Made by a program: the position numbers and the translations under genes
Assembly: GCF_018492665.1 (NCBI RefSeq)
Contig: NZ_JAFVME010000005.1
Coordinates: 1-64,000 of the forward strand
Source of the DNA: Pedobacter sp. B4-66
Lineage (GTDB): Bacteria > Bacteroidota > Bacteroidia > Sphingobacteriales > Sphingobacteriaceae
Reading direction: 5' to 3'
DNA: 64,000 nucleotides
Notes under the pieces: model-generated
What the model was told of the DNA's origin: nothing
The model's input: the letters and a program-made list of their open reading frames with translations, nothing else
The model's database searches: none
Part shown: positions 27,288 to 38,390 of the stretch, one piece after another
Numbering within the stretch: the stretch's first letter is position 1
Layout of the letters: each line of letters starts with the position of its first letter

Positions 27288-28439
27288 GTGGAGCAGGATA
27301 TAAATATTAAAGAACAGCTAACAGGATTCATTGCCGTGCCTGAGAAAATATCTCATAATGATACAGCTATGCTTAAAAATCTTGCTGAGCAGTATCCTTA
27401 TTTTCAGCCAGTTCATCTCCTCCTTGCAAAAGCAACCTTAAATACAGATGAAGGCAACCGCAACCTTGCTACTGCCGCTCTTTATACTAATGGTCAGCTA
27501 CTTCATAACTTTCTTCATGAAAAGGAAAGCCTGGAATCAGTTAATTTCAATGTTATTAACTCTTCTTCTTTCGGTGTTTTTGACAATAATCCAGAGACTT
27601 TAGATGAGGTTATCATTGATGAAGTTCCAGCGGAATCGGAAGAGCTTAAGATAGCAGATGATCAGGAGACCTTTGACGAAATTGGCGAAGTCAATATACA
27701 TGACTATAAAGCGCATGAAATTGATCCACTTCCAGTTAATGAAAACAAAGAGAAACCAGAAGACGATCTTGTATTAGAAAATATTGTTGCTACAGACTTT
27801 TTTGCATTTCAGGAAAACTTTAAGGTTGAACCTGTGTCTGAAACTACAGTAATCACAGAGCCCCAGATAGAGGAATATAAAGAAGAGGGATCAATCGCTG
27901 AAGAGGAGCCGATTATAATCAGCAAATATGATGATGATCAGCTGCCTTATACATTTTTATGGTGGCTGGCAAAGACAAGGAAAGAGCATCAGCAAATATT
28001 TCAACCTTATGCTTCACCTAAACAGGTTAAACATCACCAGGAAGCTAAACCTGATAGAAATAGAAAATCCAATGAGCTTCAGCAACAATATGTGGAGAAC
28101 ATATTTCACATGCAAAGCCCATTTGAAGAAGGGGAAGAAAGCGAATATTCTCCCAATGAATTCAGAAATCGCTCAAAAGGGGATGAAATCATCGAAAGCT
28201 TCATTAAGAATGAGCCTCAGATAAGTCCGCCAAAACCGGAACAGATCAACAACGAAAACAAAGCGAAAAAAAGTGCAGAGGATCATAATGACCTGGTATC
28301 TGAAACGCTGGCAAACATCTATATTGAGCAGATGCTTTATGACAAGGCCATAGAGACTTATGAAAAATTAAGTTTGATGTTTCCAGAAAAAAGCCGTTAC
28401 TTTGCCGACCTTATTCAATCGATAGAAAAAAAAATTTAA
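27288..28439 (+). CDS. uncharacterised acidic protein with C-terminal TPR-like helices
   Basis: The 383-residue protein starts with GTG. The N-terminal 70 residues are helical (MLKNLAEQYPYFQPVHLLLAKA). The centre (about 95-210) is very acidic and looks disordered. The C-terminus (about 335-383, with TLANIYIEQMLYDKAIETYEKLS and FPEKSRYFADLIQ) resembles one to two TPR units. No signal peptide or membrane segment is seen, so it is probably cytoplasmic. Its constant-looking place between lptE and secG suggests a link with envelope biogenesis or secretion. I do not recognise a function. Confidence 0.65.
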   Translation: MEQDINIKEQLTGFIAVPEKISHNDTAMLKNLAEQYPYFQPVHLLLAKATLNTDEGNRNLATAALYTNGQLLHNFLHEKESLESVNFNVINSSSFGVFDNNPETLDEVIIDEVPAESEELKIADDQETFDEIGEVNIHDYKAHEIDPLPVNENKEKPEDDLVLENIVATDFFAFQENFKVEPVSETTVITEPQIEEYKEEGSIAEEEPIIISKYDDDQLPYTFLWWLAKTRKEHQQIFQPYASPKQVKHHQEAKPDRNRKSNELQQQYVENIFHMQSPFEEGEESEYSPNEFRNRSKGDEIIESFIKNEPQISPPKPEQINNENKAKKSAEDHNDLVSETLANIYIEQMLYDKAIETYEKLSLMFPEKSRYFADLIQSIEKKI

Positions 28440-28453
28440 CAACCTAACATACT

Positions 28454-28816
28454 ATGCTTTTCTTAATTATTTTATTAATCATCATTTGTATTGCCTTAGC
28501 GCTATTTGTTTTGATACAAAATCCTAAAGGTGGTGGTCTGGCAACAGGCGGATCTGGCAGTAATATGTTTGGTGTTCAACGTACAGGTGACGTTTTAGAA
28601 AAAGGAACCTGGATTTTATTAGCCCTTGTTGTAGTGGTTACTTTATCAATTACAACTATTGCTAAATCTGGAGGTTCTTCATCAACTGGAGCCGGCTCTA
28701 AAATTCAAGAACAACTTGACAAAACTCCTACTCCATCTCCAATTGGAGGCGGTGCAACTACAGCTCCTGCTCCGGCAAATACGCCACCAGTTACTACTGA
28801 CACTACAAAAAAATAA
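28454..28816 (+). CDS. secG: protein translocase subunit SecG
   Basis: The 120-residue protein is the small accessory subunit of the SecYEG channel. It has two membrane helices (about 2-20 and 52-72) and the family loop IQNPKGGGLATGGSGSNMFG between them. The C-terminal 45 residues are Ser/Pro/Thr-rich and low in complexity, which is normal in this phylum. It closes the miaB operon and is followed by a terminator. Confidence 0.92.
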   Translation: MLFLIILLIIICIALALFVLIQNPKGGGLATGGSGSNMFGVQRTGDVLEKGTWILLALVVVVTLSITTIAKSGGSSSTGAGSKIQEQLDKTPTPSPIGGGATTAPAPANTPPVTTDTTKK

Positions 28817-28838
28817 GTTCTTATATCCATAAGAATGC

Positions 28839-28876
28839 AAAATCCCGGCAGGTTTAATACCTCCCGGGATTTTTTA
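28839..28876 (+). terminator. rho-independent terminator after secG
   Basis: AAAATCCCGG pairs with CCGGGATTTT, with an inner GGT/ACC helix, and T-residues follow. It separates the miaB-secG unit from groES. The remaining 167 bases before groES are AT-rich; I saw no CIRCE element there. Confidence 0.85.
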
Positions 28877-29043
28877 TGCCCCTGCCACTCTGACACAAAA
28901 ATAGTTTACTACAATCCATTAGCTGACAAGGCTACGTAAATTTGTCAAACTTAAGCGCGTTGGCATAAAAACTGATATGTTCTTTCCTGCGTAATTAATT
29001 TACTTTTACATTTATAAATCTAAAAACAAAACAATAATAAGTT

Positions 29044-29337
29044 ATGGCTTTAAACTTTAAACCTAATGCAGATAGAGTAGTTGTTGAAGCTGCTGCTGCA
29101 GAAGAAAAAACAGCTTCTGGTATTTATATCCCTGATACCGCTAAAGAAAAACCTCAACAAGGAATCGTAGTAGCTGTTGGACCTGGTAAATATGCTGACC
29201 AAACTGGAAATCTAATCCCATTAAGTGTTAAGGTTGGTGATCAGGTTTTATATAGCAAATATGGTGGTACCGAAGTTACTATTGAAGGTACTGAGTATTT
29301 AATTATGAGAGATTCTGATATCTTAGGAACTCTTTAA
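29044..29337 (+). CDS. groES: co-chaperonin GroES
   Basis: The 97-residue protein forms the heptameric lid of the GroEL folding chamber. It carries the usual [12 protein letters not shown] start, the mobile loop near 20-32 ([18 protein letters not shown]) and the ending [14 protein letters not shown]. It is followed by groEL after 76 bases and is probably cotranscribed with it. Confidence 0.97.
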   Translation: MALNFKPNADRVVVEAAAAEEKTASGIYIPDTAKEKPQQGIVVAVGPGKYADQTGNLIPLSVKVGDQVLYSKYGGTEVTIEGTEYLIMRDSDILGTL

Positions 29338-29392
29338 TCCAAGTATAATTATTGAAATGAAATTGGCTAAGCCTTAATTCATCTTAGCTTAA

Positions 29393-31054
<1,662 letters not shown>

Positions 31055-31077
31055 TCATCATTTCCCTTTCACTTATA

Positions 31078-31109
31078 AAAAAGACCCGCTGTTATCAGCG
31101 GGTCTTTTT
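31078..31109 (+). terminator. rho-independent terminator after groEL
   Basis: AAAAAGACCCGCTG (31078-31091) and CAGCGGGTCTTTTT (31096-31109) form a perfect 14-bp stem with a TTAT loop. It works in both directions by sequence, but only groEL ends here. Confidence 0.95.
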
Positions 31110-31144
31110 GTTTTAAATCTTTATTATATTTAGGTAGTTAAAAC

Positions 31145-31804
31145 ATGATGGAGAATATATTAGAAAACGGTCATTTCATTACAGTTAGTGAGGTGAATAA
31201 ATTTTTAATGGCAACATTACTATGCGGCCTAATTGGCGCTGAGCGAGAGTTTAGAAGCAAACAGGCTGGATTAAAGACAATGATTATGATTGGCCTTGGC
31301 TCTACCCTCTTTACAATTCTATCTATAAAAATTGGCCTAAGCAGTCATGATCGTATAGCCTCCAATATTGTGACGGGTATAGGCTTCTTAGGTGCTGGGG
31401 TTATCTTTAAGGAAGACAATCAGGTTAAGGGCTTAACTACAGCTTGTGTAATATGGATTGTAGCTGCAATTGGGATGGCTATTGGGTCAGGATATTACGA
31501 ACAGGCTATTGGTGTAACCCTCGTCGTTCTTGTCGCATTATTCACTTTTCCTTTTCTGGAAGAAATGGTGGAACAGCGCTTTACCAAAAGGGTCTACAGA
31601 ATAGTTAAAAGGTTTGAAAATGAAAGTCTGGAGAAGTACGAAGAAGACATTAAAACATCTAAACTAAAGCTCACAAGAGGTAAGCAGGAGCTCGCAAATG
31701 GTATCATCAGTGGGACATGGATAGCTGTTGGAAGCCCTAAAAATCACAAAAAATTTGTAGATCGGATGCTTGAAGATAGAAATATCATAGCATTTGACTT
31801 TTAA
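31145..31804 (+). CDS. MgtC/SapB-family membrane protein
   Basis: The 219-residue protein has four or five hydrophobic segments in its first 140 residues. The MgtC family signature LLCGLIGAEREFRSKQAGLKT and the next block IVTGIGFLGAGVIFKEDNQVKGLTTA are clear. The soluble C-terminus (about 145-219) is short and charged. Relatives act in magnesium-limited growth or inhibit membrane ATPase; the role here is unproven. ATG also occurs one codon later. It ends 16 bases before the serine dehydratase gene. Confidence 0.9.
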   Translation: MMENILENGHFITVSEVNKFLMATLLCGLIGAEREFRSKQAGLKTMIMIGLGSTLFTILSIKIGLSSHDRIASNIVTGIGFLGAGVIFKEDNQVKGLTTACVIWIVAAIGMAIGSGYYEQAIGVTLVVLVALFTFPFLEEMVEQRFTKRVYRIVKRFENESLEKYEEDIKTSKLKLTRGKQELANGIISGTWIAVGSPKNHKKFVDRMLEDRNIIAFDF

Positions 31805-31820
31805 GTTTTAGCTTTGCGCT

Positions 31821-33248
31821 ATGCAAAGGGAACAGATCTCGGTATTCGATATTTTTAAGATAGGAATTGGACCATCAAGTTCACATACACTTGGTCCATG
31901 GAGGGCGGCACAGCAATTTACTGCTTCATTAAAGCAACAAAACTTACTAGATGATGTTGAGCAAATAAAGATTTTGCTTTATGGGTCTTTAGCAAAAACC
32001 GGCAAAGGGCACGGTACCGATATAGCCATTTTACTTGGATTAAACGGAGCAGATCCGGTAACTTTTGATGTGAATGCAATTGACTGTACAGTTGAATCTA
32101 TCAAAAAAGATCAATTGCTAAACCTGGCCGGAGAAAAGTCAATTACCTTCAATTATACTGAAGACCTCATATTTCTTTTTTTTGAAAGCCTACCTTTTCA
32201 CCCCAATGCAGTTACTTTTCAAGCTCTTTTAAAGACCGGCAAAGCTGTATCGGAAACCTATTATTCAATTGGTGGTGGTTTTGTAGTTAAAGAAGGCGAA
32301 GACGGCAAAGAGAAAGAGCAAGTAGATTTACCTTTCCCTATTGAAAAAGCAGGAGATCTATTACACTGGTGTCTTACCACAGGCCTGAAGGTTTCTGAAG
32401 TGGTAATGGAAAATGAGTTAGCCTGGCGTACAGAAGCTGTTACCAGAGCAGGGATTTTGCAGCACTTTAATGTAATGAAAGATTGCATCTACAGAGGATG
32501 TCATACTTCCGGTTTTTTACCTGGTGGATTAAACGTAGCGAGGAGAGCTGCAGCACTCAATAAAAAGTTAATGTGCAATAGTGTTTACACCAACTATGAA
32601 AGTTGGGTAATGGCCATTAGAGCAGGCGGTAATGGCTTTAATTATACGCTGGACTGGGTAAGTTGTTTTGCATTGGCGGTTAATGAAGAAAATGCTTCAT
32701 TTGGCCGTGTAGTAACCGCTCCAACAAATGGTGCTGCAGGAGTTATTCCAGCAGTATTGCAATACTTTATCACCTTTTGTGATGGCTTTAATGAAGAAAA
32801 GATTATACAATTTATTGCCTGTGCATCTGAAATAGGAAGCATCTTCAAAAAAGGAGCTACTATATCAGCCGCGATGGGAGGTTGTCAGGCAGAGATTGGA
32901 GTATCTTCAGCAATGGCGGCCGCTGCGCTTACTGAATGCTTAGGAGGCTCTCAGAGACAGGTTCTAATGGCTGCTGAAATAGCTATGGAACATCATCTAG
33001 GACTTACTTGTGATCCTATTGGTGGTTTAGTTCAAATACCTTGTATAGAAAGAAATACCATGGGTGCGATTAAAGCAATTACAGCAAGTCAGCTAGCGTT
33101 GCAAAGCAATCCGGATAAAGCAAAAGTGAGTTTAGATGCTGTAGTAAATACAATGTGGGAAACTGCCTTAGATATGAACTCAAAATATAAGGAAACATCA
33201 GATGGCGGTTTGGCTACCAATATTCCAATAAGTTTACCTGAGTGCTAA
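31821..33248 (+). CDS. sdaA: L-serine ammonia-lyase, iron-sulfur type, single chain
   Basis: This oxygen-sensitive enzyme turns L-serine into pyruvate and ammonia. The 475-residue chain fuses the beta domain ([21 protein letters not shown] at the start) to the alpha domain. The 4Fe-4S ligands are C355 (MGGCQAEIG), C397 (LTCDPIGG) and C408 (QIPCIER). Their 42 and 11 residue spacing is the same as I recall for the Legionella enzyme. The very last residue is Cys475. In that family the C-terminal cysteine folds back to cap the fourth iron (tail-in-mouth), so the exact end of this frame matters. Confidence 0.95.
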   Translation: MQREQISVFDIFKIGIGPSSSHTLGPWRAAQQFTASLKQQNLLDDVEQIKILLYGSLAKTGKGHGTDIAILLGLNGADPVTFDVNAIDCTVESIKKDQLLNLAGEKSITFNYTEDLIFLFFESLPFHPNAVTFQALLKTGKAVSETYYSIGGGFVVKEGEDGKEKEQVDLPFPIEKAGDLLHWCLTTGLKVSEVVMENELAWRTEAVTRAGILQHFNVMKDCIYRGCHTSGFLPGGLNVARRAAALNKKLMCNSVYTNYESWVMAIRAGGNGFNYTLDWVSCFALAVNEENASFGRVVTAPTNGAAGVIPAVLQYFITFCDGFNEEKIIQFIACASEIGSIFKKGATISAAMGGCQAEIGVSSAMAAAALTECLGGSQRQVLMAAEIAMEHHLGLTCDPIGGLVQIPCIERNTMGAIKAITASQLALQSNPDKAKVSLDAVVNTMWETALDMNSKYKETSDGGLATNIPISLPEC

Positions 33249-33258
33249 AATCCTATTA

Positions 33259-34605
33259 TTAAATTTTCTGTTGTGCTTTAATAGACAGATATCTGTTGAT
33301 TACGTTTATCGTTAGCTTTTCTGGTGGCGTAAGGATACTTAGTATTCCATGCTTGGCCAATTCTTTAACGATTAACTTTTTCTCATACGCGAATTTACTG
33401 GCAATGGTTTTAATATAAATCCCCTCCACATCTTTTACTTCTTCCTCAGTAAGAGATTTCAGTTCTGTATTTTCAAAAAATACAATTAGTAATAAATGGA
33501 ATTTAGCAATGCGCTTTAAAAACGGTAGCTGCCTGTTTAATGCAGACATACTTTCAAAATTTGTAAAGAAAACAATCAGACTACGCTGTTTCATAACACC
33601 ACGGATACTCGTATATAGCGCCTCCATATTCGTTTCCAGATACCTTGTTTTCTCTTTATATAATACGCTCATAATTTTACCAAGCTGAGCAGGTTTTCTA
33701 TCAGCAGGCACAATACTACCCGTTTTTTCAGCTATAGTAATTAGCCCCGCCTTGTCTTCTTTTAGTAAGGCTACATTAGAAAGAACCAAACTTGCATTAA
33801 TGGCATAATCTAATAAACTCAAGCCTTCAAAAGGCATTTTCATGGCTCTTGATTTATCAATTACACAGTAAACATGCTGAGCTTTTTCATCAGTAAAAGA
33901 GTTAACCATCAGCTCTCCTTTTCGGGCAGTGGCCTTCCAGTTAACAGTTCTATAATCATCGCCCTGCACATAGTTCTTTACCTGATCAAACTCCAAACTA
34001 TGACCTATCCTTCTAATCTTTTTTATTCCAATTTCATTTAATCTATTCGAAATAGCCATCAATTCATACCTTCTTAACTGAAGGAAAGAGGGATAAACCG
34101 GAACTGTCACTTCTTCTCCAAAATTGAATCTTCTTACAATTAAGCCAAGAGGCGAACTAACGTACAAACGAACCAGGCCAAATACATATTCTCCTCTTTT
34201 AGTTGGCCGTAAAGTATAATTGATAGTTTTATGCTCATGGGCTTTTAAACTGCTGGTAAACCAAATATCTCTTTTTTGAAACTGGAAAGGGATCTCATCA
34301 ATAATCCCCACCTTAGTTGCAAAGGGATAAAAGCTCTCTATGTAAATATGTAGCTCATTTTCGTCACCGTTACTTAGTCTTTCCGGAAGATCTCGTCTTA
34401 AGAAGAATCCCCTTTCCTGACGATAAAGCATAATTAGATCTACAACCACCAGTGAGATCAATATCCAAAAAGTAATGAATGGAATATCGCCAAGCCATGG
34501 CAAAAAGAAGGAGAACAGGAACAAAGTAACACACAGCCCAATTCCTGCAAACAGCCTTTTACCTAAAAACAGGTCTTTATAATATGTCTTAAAAAAGTTT
34601 TTCAA
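33259..34605 (-). CDS. DUF58 domain protein
   Basis: The 448-residue protein has two membrane helices near 15-65 and then a soluble part. It includes the DUF58 core block IGHSLEFDQVKNYVQGDDYR followed by TVNWKATARKGELMVN, near residues 190-230. A von Willebrand A-like region follows (VYCVIDKSRAMKM). The metal-binding motif DxSxS reads D-K-S-R-A, so one serine is missing. It is the last gene of a minus-strand run with the MoxR ATPase 11 bases upstream. MoxR/DUF58 pairs are thought to act as chaperone or assembly machines. The client is unknown. Confidence 0.88.
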   Translation of the reverse strand: MKNFFKTYYKDLFLGKRLFAGIGLCVTLFLFSFFLPWLGDIPFITFWILISLVVVDLIMLYRQERGFFLRRDLPERLSNGDENELHIYIESFYPFATKVGIIDEIPFQFQKRDIWFTSSLKAHEHKTINYTLRPTKRGEYVFGLVRLYVSSPLGLIVRRFNFGEEVTVPVYPSFLQLRRYELMAISNRLNEIGIKKIRRIGHSLEFDQVKNYVQGDDYRTVNWKATARKGELMVNSFTDEKAQHVYCVIDKSRAMKMPFEGLSLLDYAINASLVLSNVALLKEDKAGLITIAEKTGSIVPADRKPAQLGKIMSVLYKEKTRYLETNMEALYTSIRGVMKQRSLIVFFTNFESMSALNRQLPFLKRIAKFHLLLIVFFENTELKSLTEEEVKDVEGIYIKTIASKFAYEKKLIVKELAKHGILSILTPPEKLTINVINRYLSIKAQQKI

Positions 34606-34616
34606 CAGCTTAGGTA

Positions 34617-35594
34617 TTACCTTGGGATCTCTAATTTTTGAATAATCTGTGCAACTATATCTGCAGGTGTGAGTCCTTCCATTTCCTTATCCGGTGTCAG
34701 CATAATTCTGTGTGTCAGCACAGGAGCTGCTACTTTAATAATATCTTCAGGTGTTACAAAATCACGGCCCTGCATTGCGGCAATAGCTTTAGCGCTATTA
34801 ATCATGGCTAGAGATGCGCGTGGCGAAGCGCCCAGATAAAGTGATTTATTGTTTCTTGTCTCGTGAGTTATCCTTGCTGCATATTCTATTAGCTTAGGCT
34901 CAACATGCAAAGCTTTTATAATGGCTCTACATTTTTTTATTTTATCAATGCTTAAAACAGCTTCAACTGCATTTATTTCCACCTCCAGCTTTTGCTGATG
35001 TTGATTTTGGAGAATAATAATCTCTTCTTCCAGAGTAGGGTATTTTACCTCAATTTTAAATAGAAAACGATCTAGCTGAGCCTCAGGCAATCTATAAGTA
35101 CCTTCCTGTTCAATTGGATTCTGAGTGGCCAAAACCATAAAAGGTTCATCCATTGGATAAGTATGCCCGTCGACAGTTATCTGTCGCTCTTCCATTACTT
35201 CAAATAAAGCAGATTGTGTTTTAGCTGGAGCCCTGTTAATTTCATCTACCAATATAATATGGCCAAATATTGGCCCTTTCCTATATTCAAATGATGAAGA
35301 TCGTGGATCAAACACTGAAGTACCCAACACATCTGAAGGCATTAAATCAGGAGTAAACTGAATTCTCGAAAAAGAGGCATCAATACTCTTTGCAACAAGT
35401 TTAGCACTTAAAGTTTTGGCTACCCCAGGAACACCCTCAAGCAAAATATGGCCATCAGCAAGTAAAGCGGCGATAAGAAAATCAATAGTTTCCTTTTGTC
35501 CAATAATAATACTGCCCAGTGATTGTCTTATCTGATCAACAGCCTGATTAAGTTCAGTTAAGTCGGTTCTTTCATTAAAAATTTCCGGTTCCAT
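34617..35594 (-). CDS. MoxR-family AAA+ ATPase
   Basis: The 325-residue protein is a MoxR AAA+ ATPase with Walker A (EGVPGVAKT, about 59-67), Walker B (IILVDEINRAPAKTQSA), sensor 1 (VLATQNPIEQEGTYRLPEAQLDRF) and the lid motif LGASPRASLAMI. It is cytosolic. In other bacteria it works with a vWA or DUF58 partner to activate or insert cofactors in large complexes. Here it lies between DUF58 and DUF4350 genes, with short gaps on both sides. Confidence 0.93.
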   Translation of the reverse strand: MEPEIFNERTDLTELNQAVDQIRQSLGSIIIGQKETIDFLIAALLADGHILLEGVPGVAKTLSAKLVAKSIDASFSRIQFTPDLMPSDVLGTSVFDPRSSSFEYRKGPIFGHIILVDEINRAPAKTQSALFEVMEERQITVDGHTYPMDEPFMVLATQNPIEQEGTYRLPEAQLDRFLFKIEVKYPTLEEEIIILQNQHQQKLEVEINAVEAVLSIDKIKKCRAIIKALHVEPKLIEYAARITHETRNNKSLYLGASPRASLAMINSAKAIAAMQGRDFVTPEDIIKVAAPVLTHRIMLTPDKEMEGLTPADIVAQIIQKLEIPR

Positions 35595-35597
35595 AGT

Positions 35598-36779
35598 TTA
35601 TTGAGCTTGTTTGTAAAATCTTTCAATTAATTTATTAAGGTTAATCAGTGAGTTATCATCAACACGTTGATTATTGTTTATCTCGTTTACGATGGTAAAC
35701 AATTGATCAATTGTCTCCTCAGGAACACCTGATTTAAAATGTAATGCCTGCTTCAATTCGTTATCCAATGATCCGGTTTTCAGCGCATAAGTGCTTCTGA
35801 TATGTTCAAGAAAATAGTTTATCTTCTTTCTTGCAATATCACTGTTATCTCTTTGTTGATAGTATACTTTACCTACTACTTTAACAAAATCCAGCGACGA
35901 GTTTTTTAATGGTTCTATTACAGGGATTATCCGCTGTCTACGCTTCATTTCAAACAAGACAAAAATGATCAATCCTGCCATTGCTATATAATATGCCCAG
36001 CGTAATGACTCATTCTTAAAGATGACACGCAGGATTGCTGAATCATCGATATTTCCCCTCGTATTATGTTCGTCCCATAGCAAACTTGCCGAAGCTGGGA
36101 GGTAAGATAAAGCCTTGGCTGCATAATCAGCGCCCAGAGGATTTAGTAAGCTGTAATTAGTTAGCAGTTGAGGATTAGGCAAAATGTATATGCTGCCTTT
36201 GCCATAGGTGTATCTAATAAAGTTGGGTTTTCCCTCCACATTTTTGCCCAGTATCGTTACCCTTGAGGTATCAAATGCACTAAAATACTGCTCCGCAATT
36301 TGCTTCCCAAAGATATAATTGGATTTAGCTTTTAAAGCCGGATTGGTAAAATTAACACCTGTCGACTTTTCTACCGAATAATTATAGGATGATCCTATCT
36401 CCAATTTAAGAGTATCCCTCAAAGTTTTGCCAAAATCAAAAGCAGCAATAAATGCATTATTACCTTGCTCTACAAAGTTTACGAGTTCCTTAAAGTCTAA
36501 CTTATCAACCTCTATTGAATGAGATATAAAGAGATAGTTAGTCTTCTCATAACCACTATCCTTCAAAGTGTTGTATATGGGATCCCTGGTTACCTTCACC
36601 TCCTTTTCAGAAAATAAATCATGTATTTCATTAAACAGGATGTAAGTACCAAAGGGAATCTTGTCCTCTTTTAAATAAGTAGATGTCCAATTTGTAGGTG
36701 TTGGTTTATAATATTGAGCCACCAGATAAGCCACCAAAAGCACTGAACTCAGAATAAGGTATCTTCTTAATCCTTTCAT
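35598..36779 (-). CDS. DUF4350 domain membrane protein
   Basis: The 393-residue protein has an N-terminal membrane helix (RYLILSSVLLVAYLVAQYY) and a long exposed domain of DUF4350 type (about 30-255, with SLLNPLGADYAAKALSYLP). A second helix follows (about 262-282, YYIAMAGLIIFVLFEM), and then a cytoplasmic tail of 110 residues (SSLDFVKVVGKVYYQQRDNSDIARKK). This topology would put the folded domain in the periplasm. The four-base overlap with the DUF4129 gene (ATGA region at 36776-36779) shows coupled translation. Function unknown. Confidence 0.8.
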   Translation of the reverse strand: MKGLRRYLILSSVLLVAYLVAQYYKPTPTNWTSTYLKEDKIPFGTYILFNEIHDLFSEKEVKVTRDPIYNTLKDSGYEKTNYLFISHSIEVDKLDFKELVNFVEQGNNAFIAAFDFGKTLRDTLKLEIGSSYNYSVEKSTGVNFTNPALKAKSNYIFGKQIAEQYFSAFDTSRVTILGKNVEGKPNFIRYTYGKGSIYILPNPQLLTNYSLLNPLGADYAAKALSYLPASASLLWDEHNTRGNIDDSAILRVIFKNESLRWAYYIAMAGLIIFVLFEMKRRQRIIPVIEPLKNSSLDFVKVVGKVYYQQRDNSDIARKKINYFLEHIRSTYALKTGSLDNELKQALHFKSGVPEETIDQLFTIVNEINNNQRVDDNSLINLNKLIERFYKQAQ

Positions 36780-37498
36780 GAGCGATGCGAATTAAACCGT
36801 TCAAAAGTATCCTTTATCGCACTAAAACTCTCTTTATCAATAAAAAATTCACCATACCAAACATATTCAAATTGATAAGTAAGTTTACTGAATTCTCTTT
36901 GTTTATTCGGATCGCTAATTTCATTAATATAGGTTTGATTCGTTTTTTCCGGGAGCCAATGAATAAGATCCCTATCACTCAATTTTTTGAGTGATAGTAA
37001 ATATAAAAGTCTAACAGCTAACCTATAATTAGAACTTGAAATTGCTTTTTCAATTTCTTCATTAAAATTGATTTCATGAATATTATCATCTGACTCACTA
37101 TAAGGAACTTCCACTACTTTAGACTTCCGGGAAAATATCTTCAGATCAGCTCCTGTTATTTTCAACACTATAAAAACCACTAACGCAATAAGCGCAACGA
37201 TTACGAAATACTTTATTGCTCCTCCGGAGACCTTATTCCTCAAAATCTGGTTTATTATATCCCAGAACCATTTCCAGAATCTATCCCATAAACTAAGTTC
37301 CGGTGCAGGGGCATCATCGTAAATGAAATCTGCTTCTTTACTGTATGTACTAAGTTTATTTTTATCAATCTTCCGCAATTCAACTTTAGCTGTATCTAAT
37401 CTAATCTCCGCTTTTTTCGCAGTAGAATCCTTCACCCCTGCTTCAGCATGAACCTGTGGAACTCCAAAAAAAAGAAAGATAAAGAGCAGTAAACGCAT
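36776..37498 (-). CDS. DUF4129 domain protein
   Basis: The 240-residue protein begins with a signal peptide (MRLLLFIFLFFGVPQVHAEA) and a short periplasmic stretch. It has a central membrane helix (about 95-118, YFVIVALIALVVFIVLKITG) and a C-terminal DUF4129 domain (about 145-235, EKAISSSNYRLAVRLLYLLSLKKLSDRDLI). DUF4129 is also found at the end of some transglutaminase-like proteins and is a constant member of these MoxR/DUF58 clusters. The next gene upstream ends at 37500, a gap of one base. Confidence 0.82.
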   Translation of the reverse strand: MRLLLFIFLFFGVPQVHAEAGVKDSTAKKAEIRLDTAKVELRKIDKNKLSTYSKEADFIYDDAPAPELSLWDRFWKWFWDIINQILRNKVSGGAIKYFVIVALIALVVFIVLKITGADLKIFSRKSKVVEVPYSESDDNIHEINFNEEIEKAISSSNYRLAVRLLYLLSLKKLSDRDLIHWLPEKTNQTYINEISDPNKQREFSKLTYQFEYVWYGEFFIDKESFSAIKDTFERFNSHRS

Positions 37499-37499
37499 A

Positions 37500-38390
37500 T
37501 TAGTAATCCTCAGGTGTAGAGTTTACGTCAGCTCCTGACTTCCCTAGCTGATTTATTCTTTCTAATAATCCAGTATTATCCATACGCTCTACCAAGTTGA
37601 AATAACACAACGTTACACCAATAATTGGCAAAATCATAAACACCTGACATACATATTGGATAATAGTAGATACAATGATAACCAAGCTACTAAAGCCCCC
37701 GGCTCCTTTGGTAAAACCAGAAGCTAAAGTAAGTATAATTGCAGGCAGAGAAGCCATTGACATACATGCATAAGAGATAATCCAAATTACAAATATTGCC
37801 CCTGCAGTTGCCCACCATTGATCTTTTAATAACTTGAAAGAACGGCTAAAGGAATATTCAAAGCTCCCGTTTTCCAATACCATTACTGAATAAAAAATAG
37901 ACATTGCCGGAAAAACATATACAAAGGGGAAAAAGCAAAACAGAAAGCAAATAACAAGAAAAATAACTATAGCAAAACTGCTGGCAAAAACCCTAAAAAA
38001 ATAGTATTTGAAATATGCCCAAACCTCTTCTACCGTCGGCGCTTGATTGCCTTTTTGGATATATAAAGCAATAAAACATAAGATCGAAACAGTTATAGCC
38101 GTATAATTTAGCATAGACAATACGATCACAAGGAAATAATTCAACGTAAACACATCGTATAGTCTTTGAATTCCATAAACAGTCGACTGACCGTTCCCGT
38201 AACCAAATGCCACCTTTTGAATGCCCAACTGATACATTATTGCTGCTATCATTCCTGCCAGCGTGAAGAACCCACATAAATAAATGTACGTTTTCATTAA
38301 TGGCTTAAAGTTCTGTTTCAAAAACTGAAACATATCATTAATGATCTCTCCAAACTCCCTAAGTTTTCTAAATTCTAATTTCTCCAACAT
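37500..38390 (-). CDS. polytopic membrane protein of the MoxR cluster
   Basis: The 296-residue protein has about six membrane helices (near 35-55, 85-110, 135-165, 190-212, 215-235 and 240-270). An N-terminal amphipathic segment (KLREFGEIINDMFQFLKQNFKPL) and a polar tail lie at the ends. It resembles the glycerophosphoryl-diester-phosphodiesterase membrane domain family, which has no catalytic part. Such a protein is often found beside SpoIIM-like proteins in Bacteroidota. It overlaps the SpoIIM-like gene by 23 bases, which implies coupling. Confidence 0.7.
   Translation of the reverse strand: MLEKLEFRKLREFGEIINDMFQFLKQNFKPLMKTYIYLCGFFTLAGMIAAIMYQLGIQKVAFGYGNGQSTVYGIQRLYDVFTLNYFLVIVLSMLNYTAITVSILCFIALYIQKGNQAPTVEEVWAYFKYYFFRVFASSFAIVIFLVICFLFCFFPFVYVFPAMSIFYSVMVLENGSFEYSFSRSFKLLKDQWWATAGAIFVIWIISYACMSMASLPAIILTLASGFTKGAGGFSSLVIIVSTIIQYVCQVFMILPIIGVTLCYFNLVERMDNTGLLERINQLGKSGADVNSTPEDY

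Noticed and set aside
28960..28976. TGGCATA-AAAA-CTGAT upstream of groES looks like a sigma-54 promoter
   Set aside because: The -12 element reads GA instead of the nearly invariant GC and the first T of TTGC is missing. One element alone is not enough.
33240..33250. GAGTGCTAA at the end of the serine dehydratase gene, half of a CIRCE element
   Set aside because: No partner half site lies at nine bases, the place is within a coding end, and no heat-shock gene follows.
34617..35594. MoxR plus partners as a possible anti-phage system
   Set aside because: No nuclease, toxin or other effector domain is present, and the cluster matches the common housekeeping arrangement of membrane proteins.
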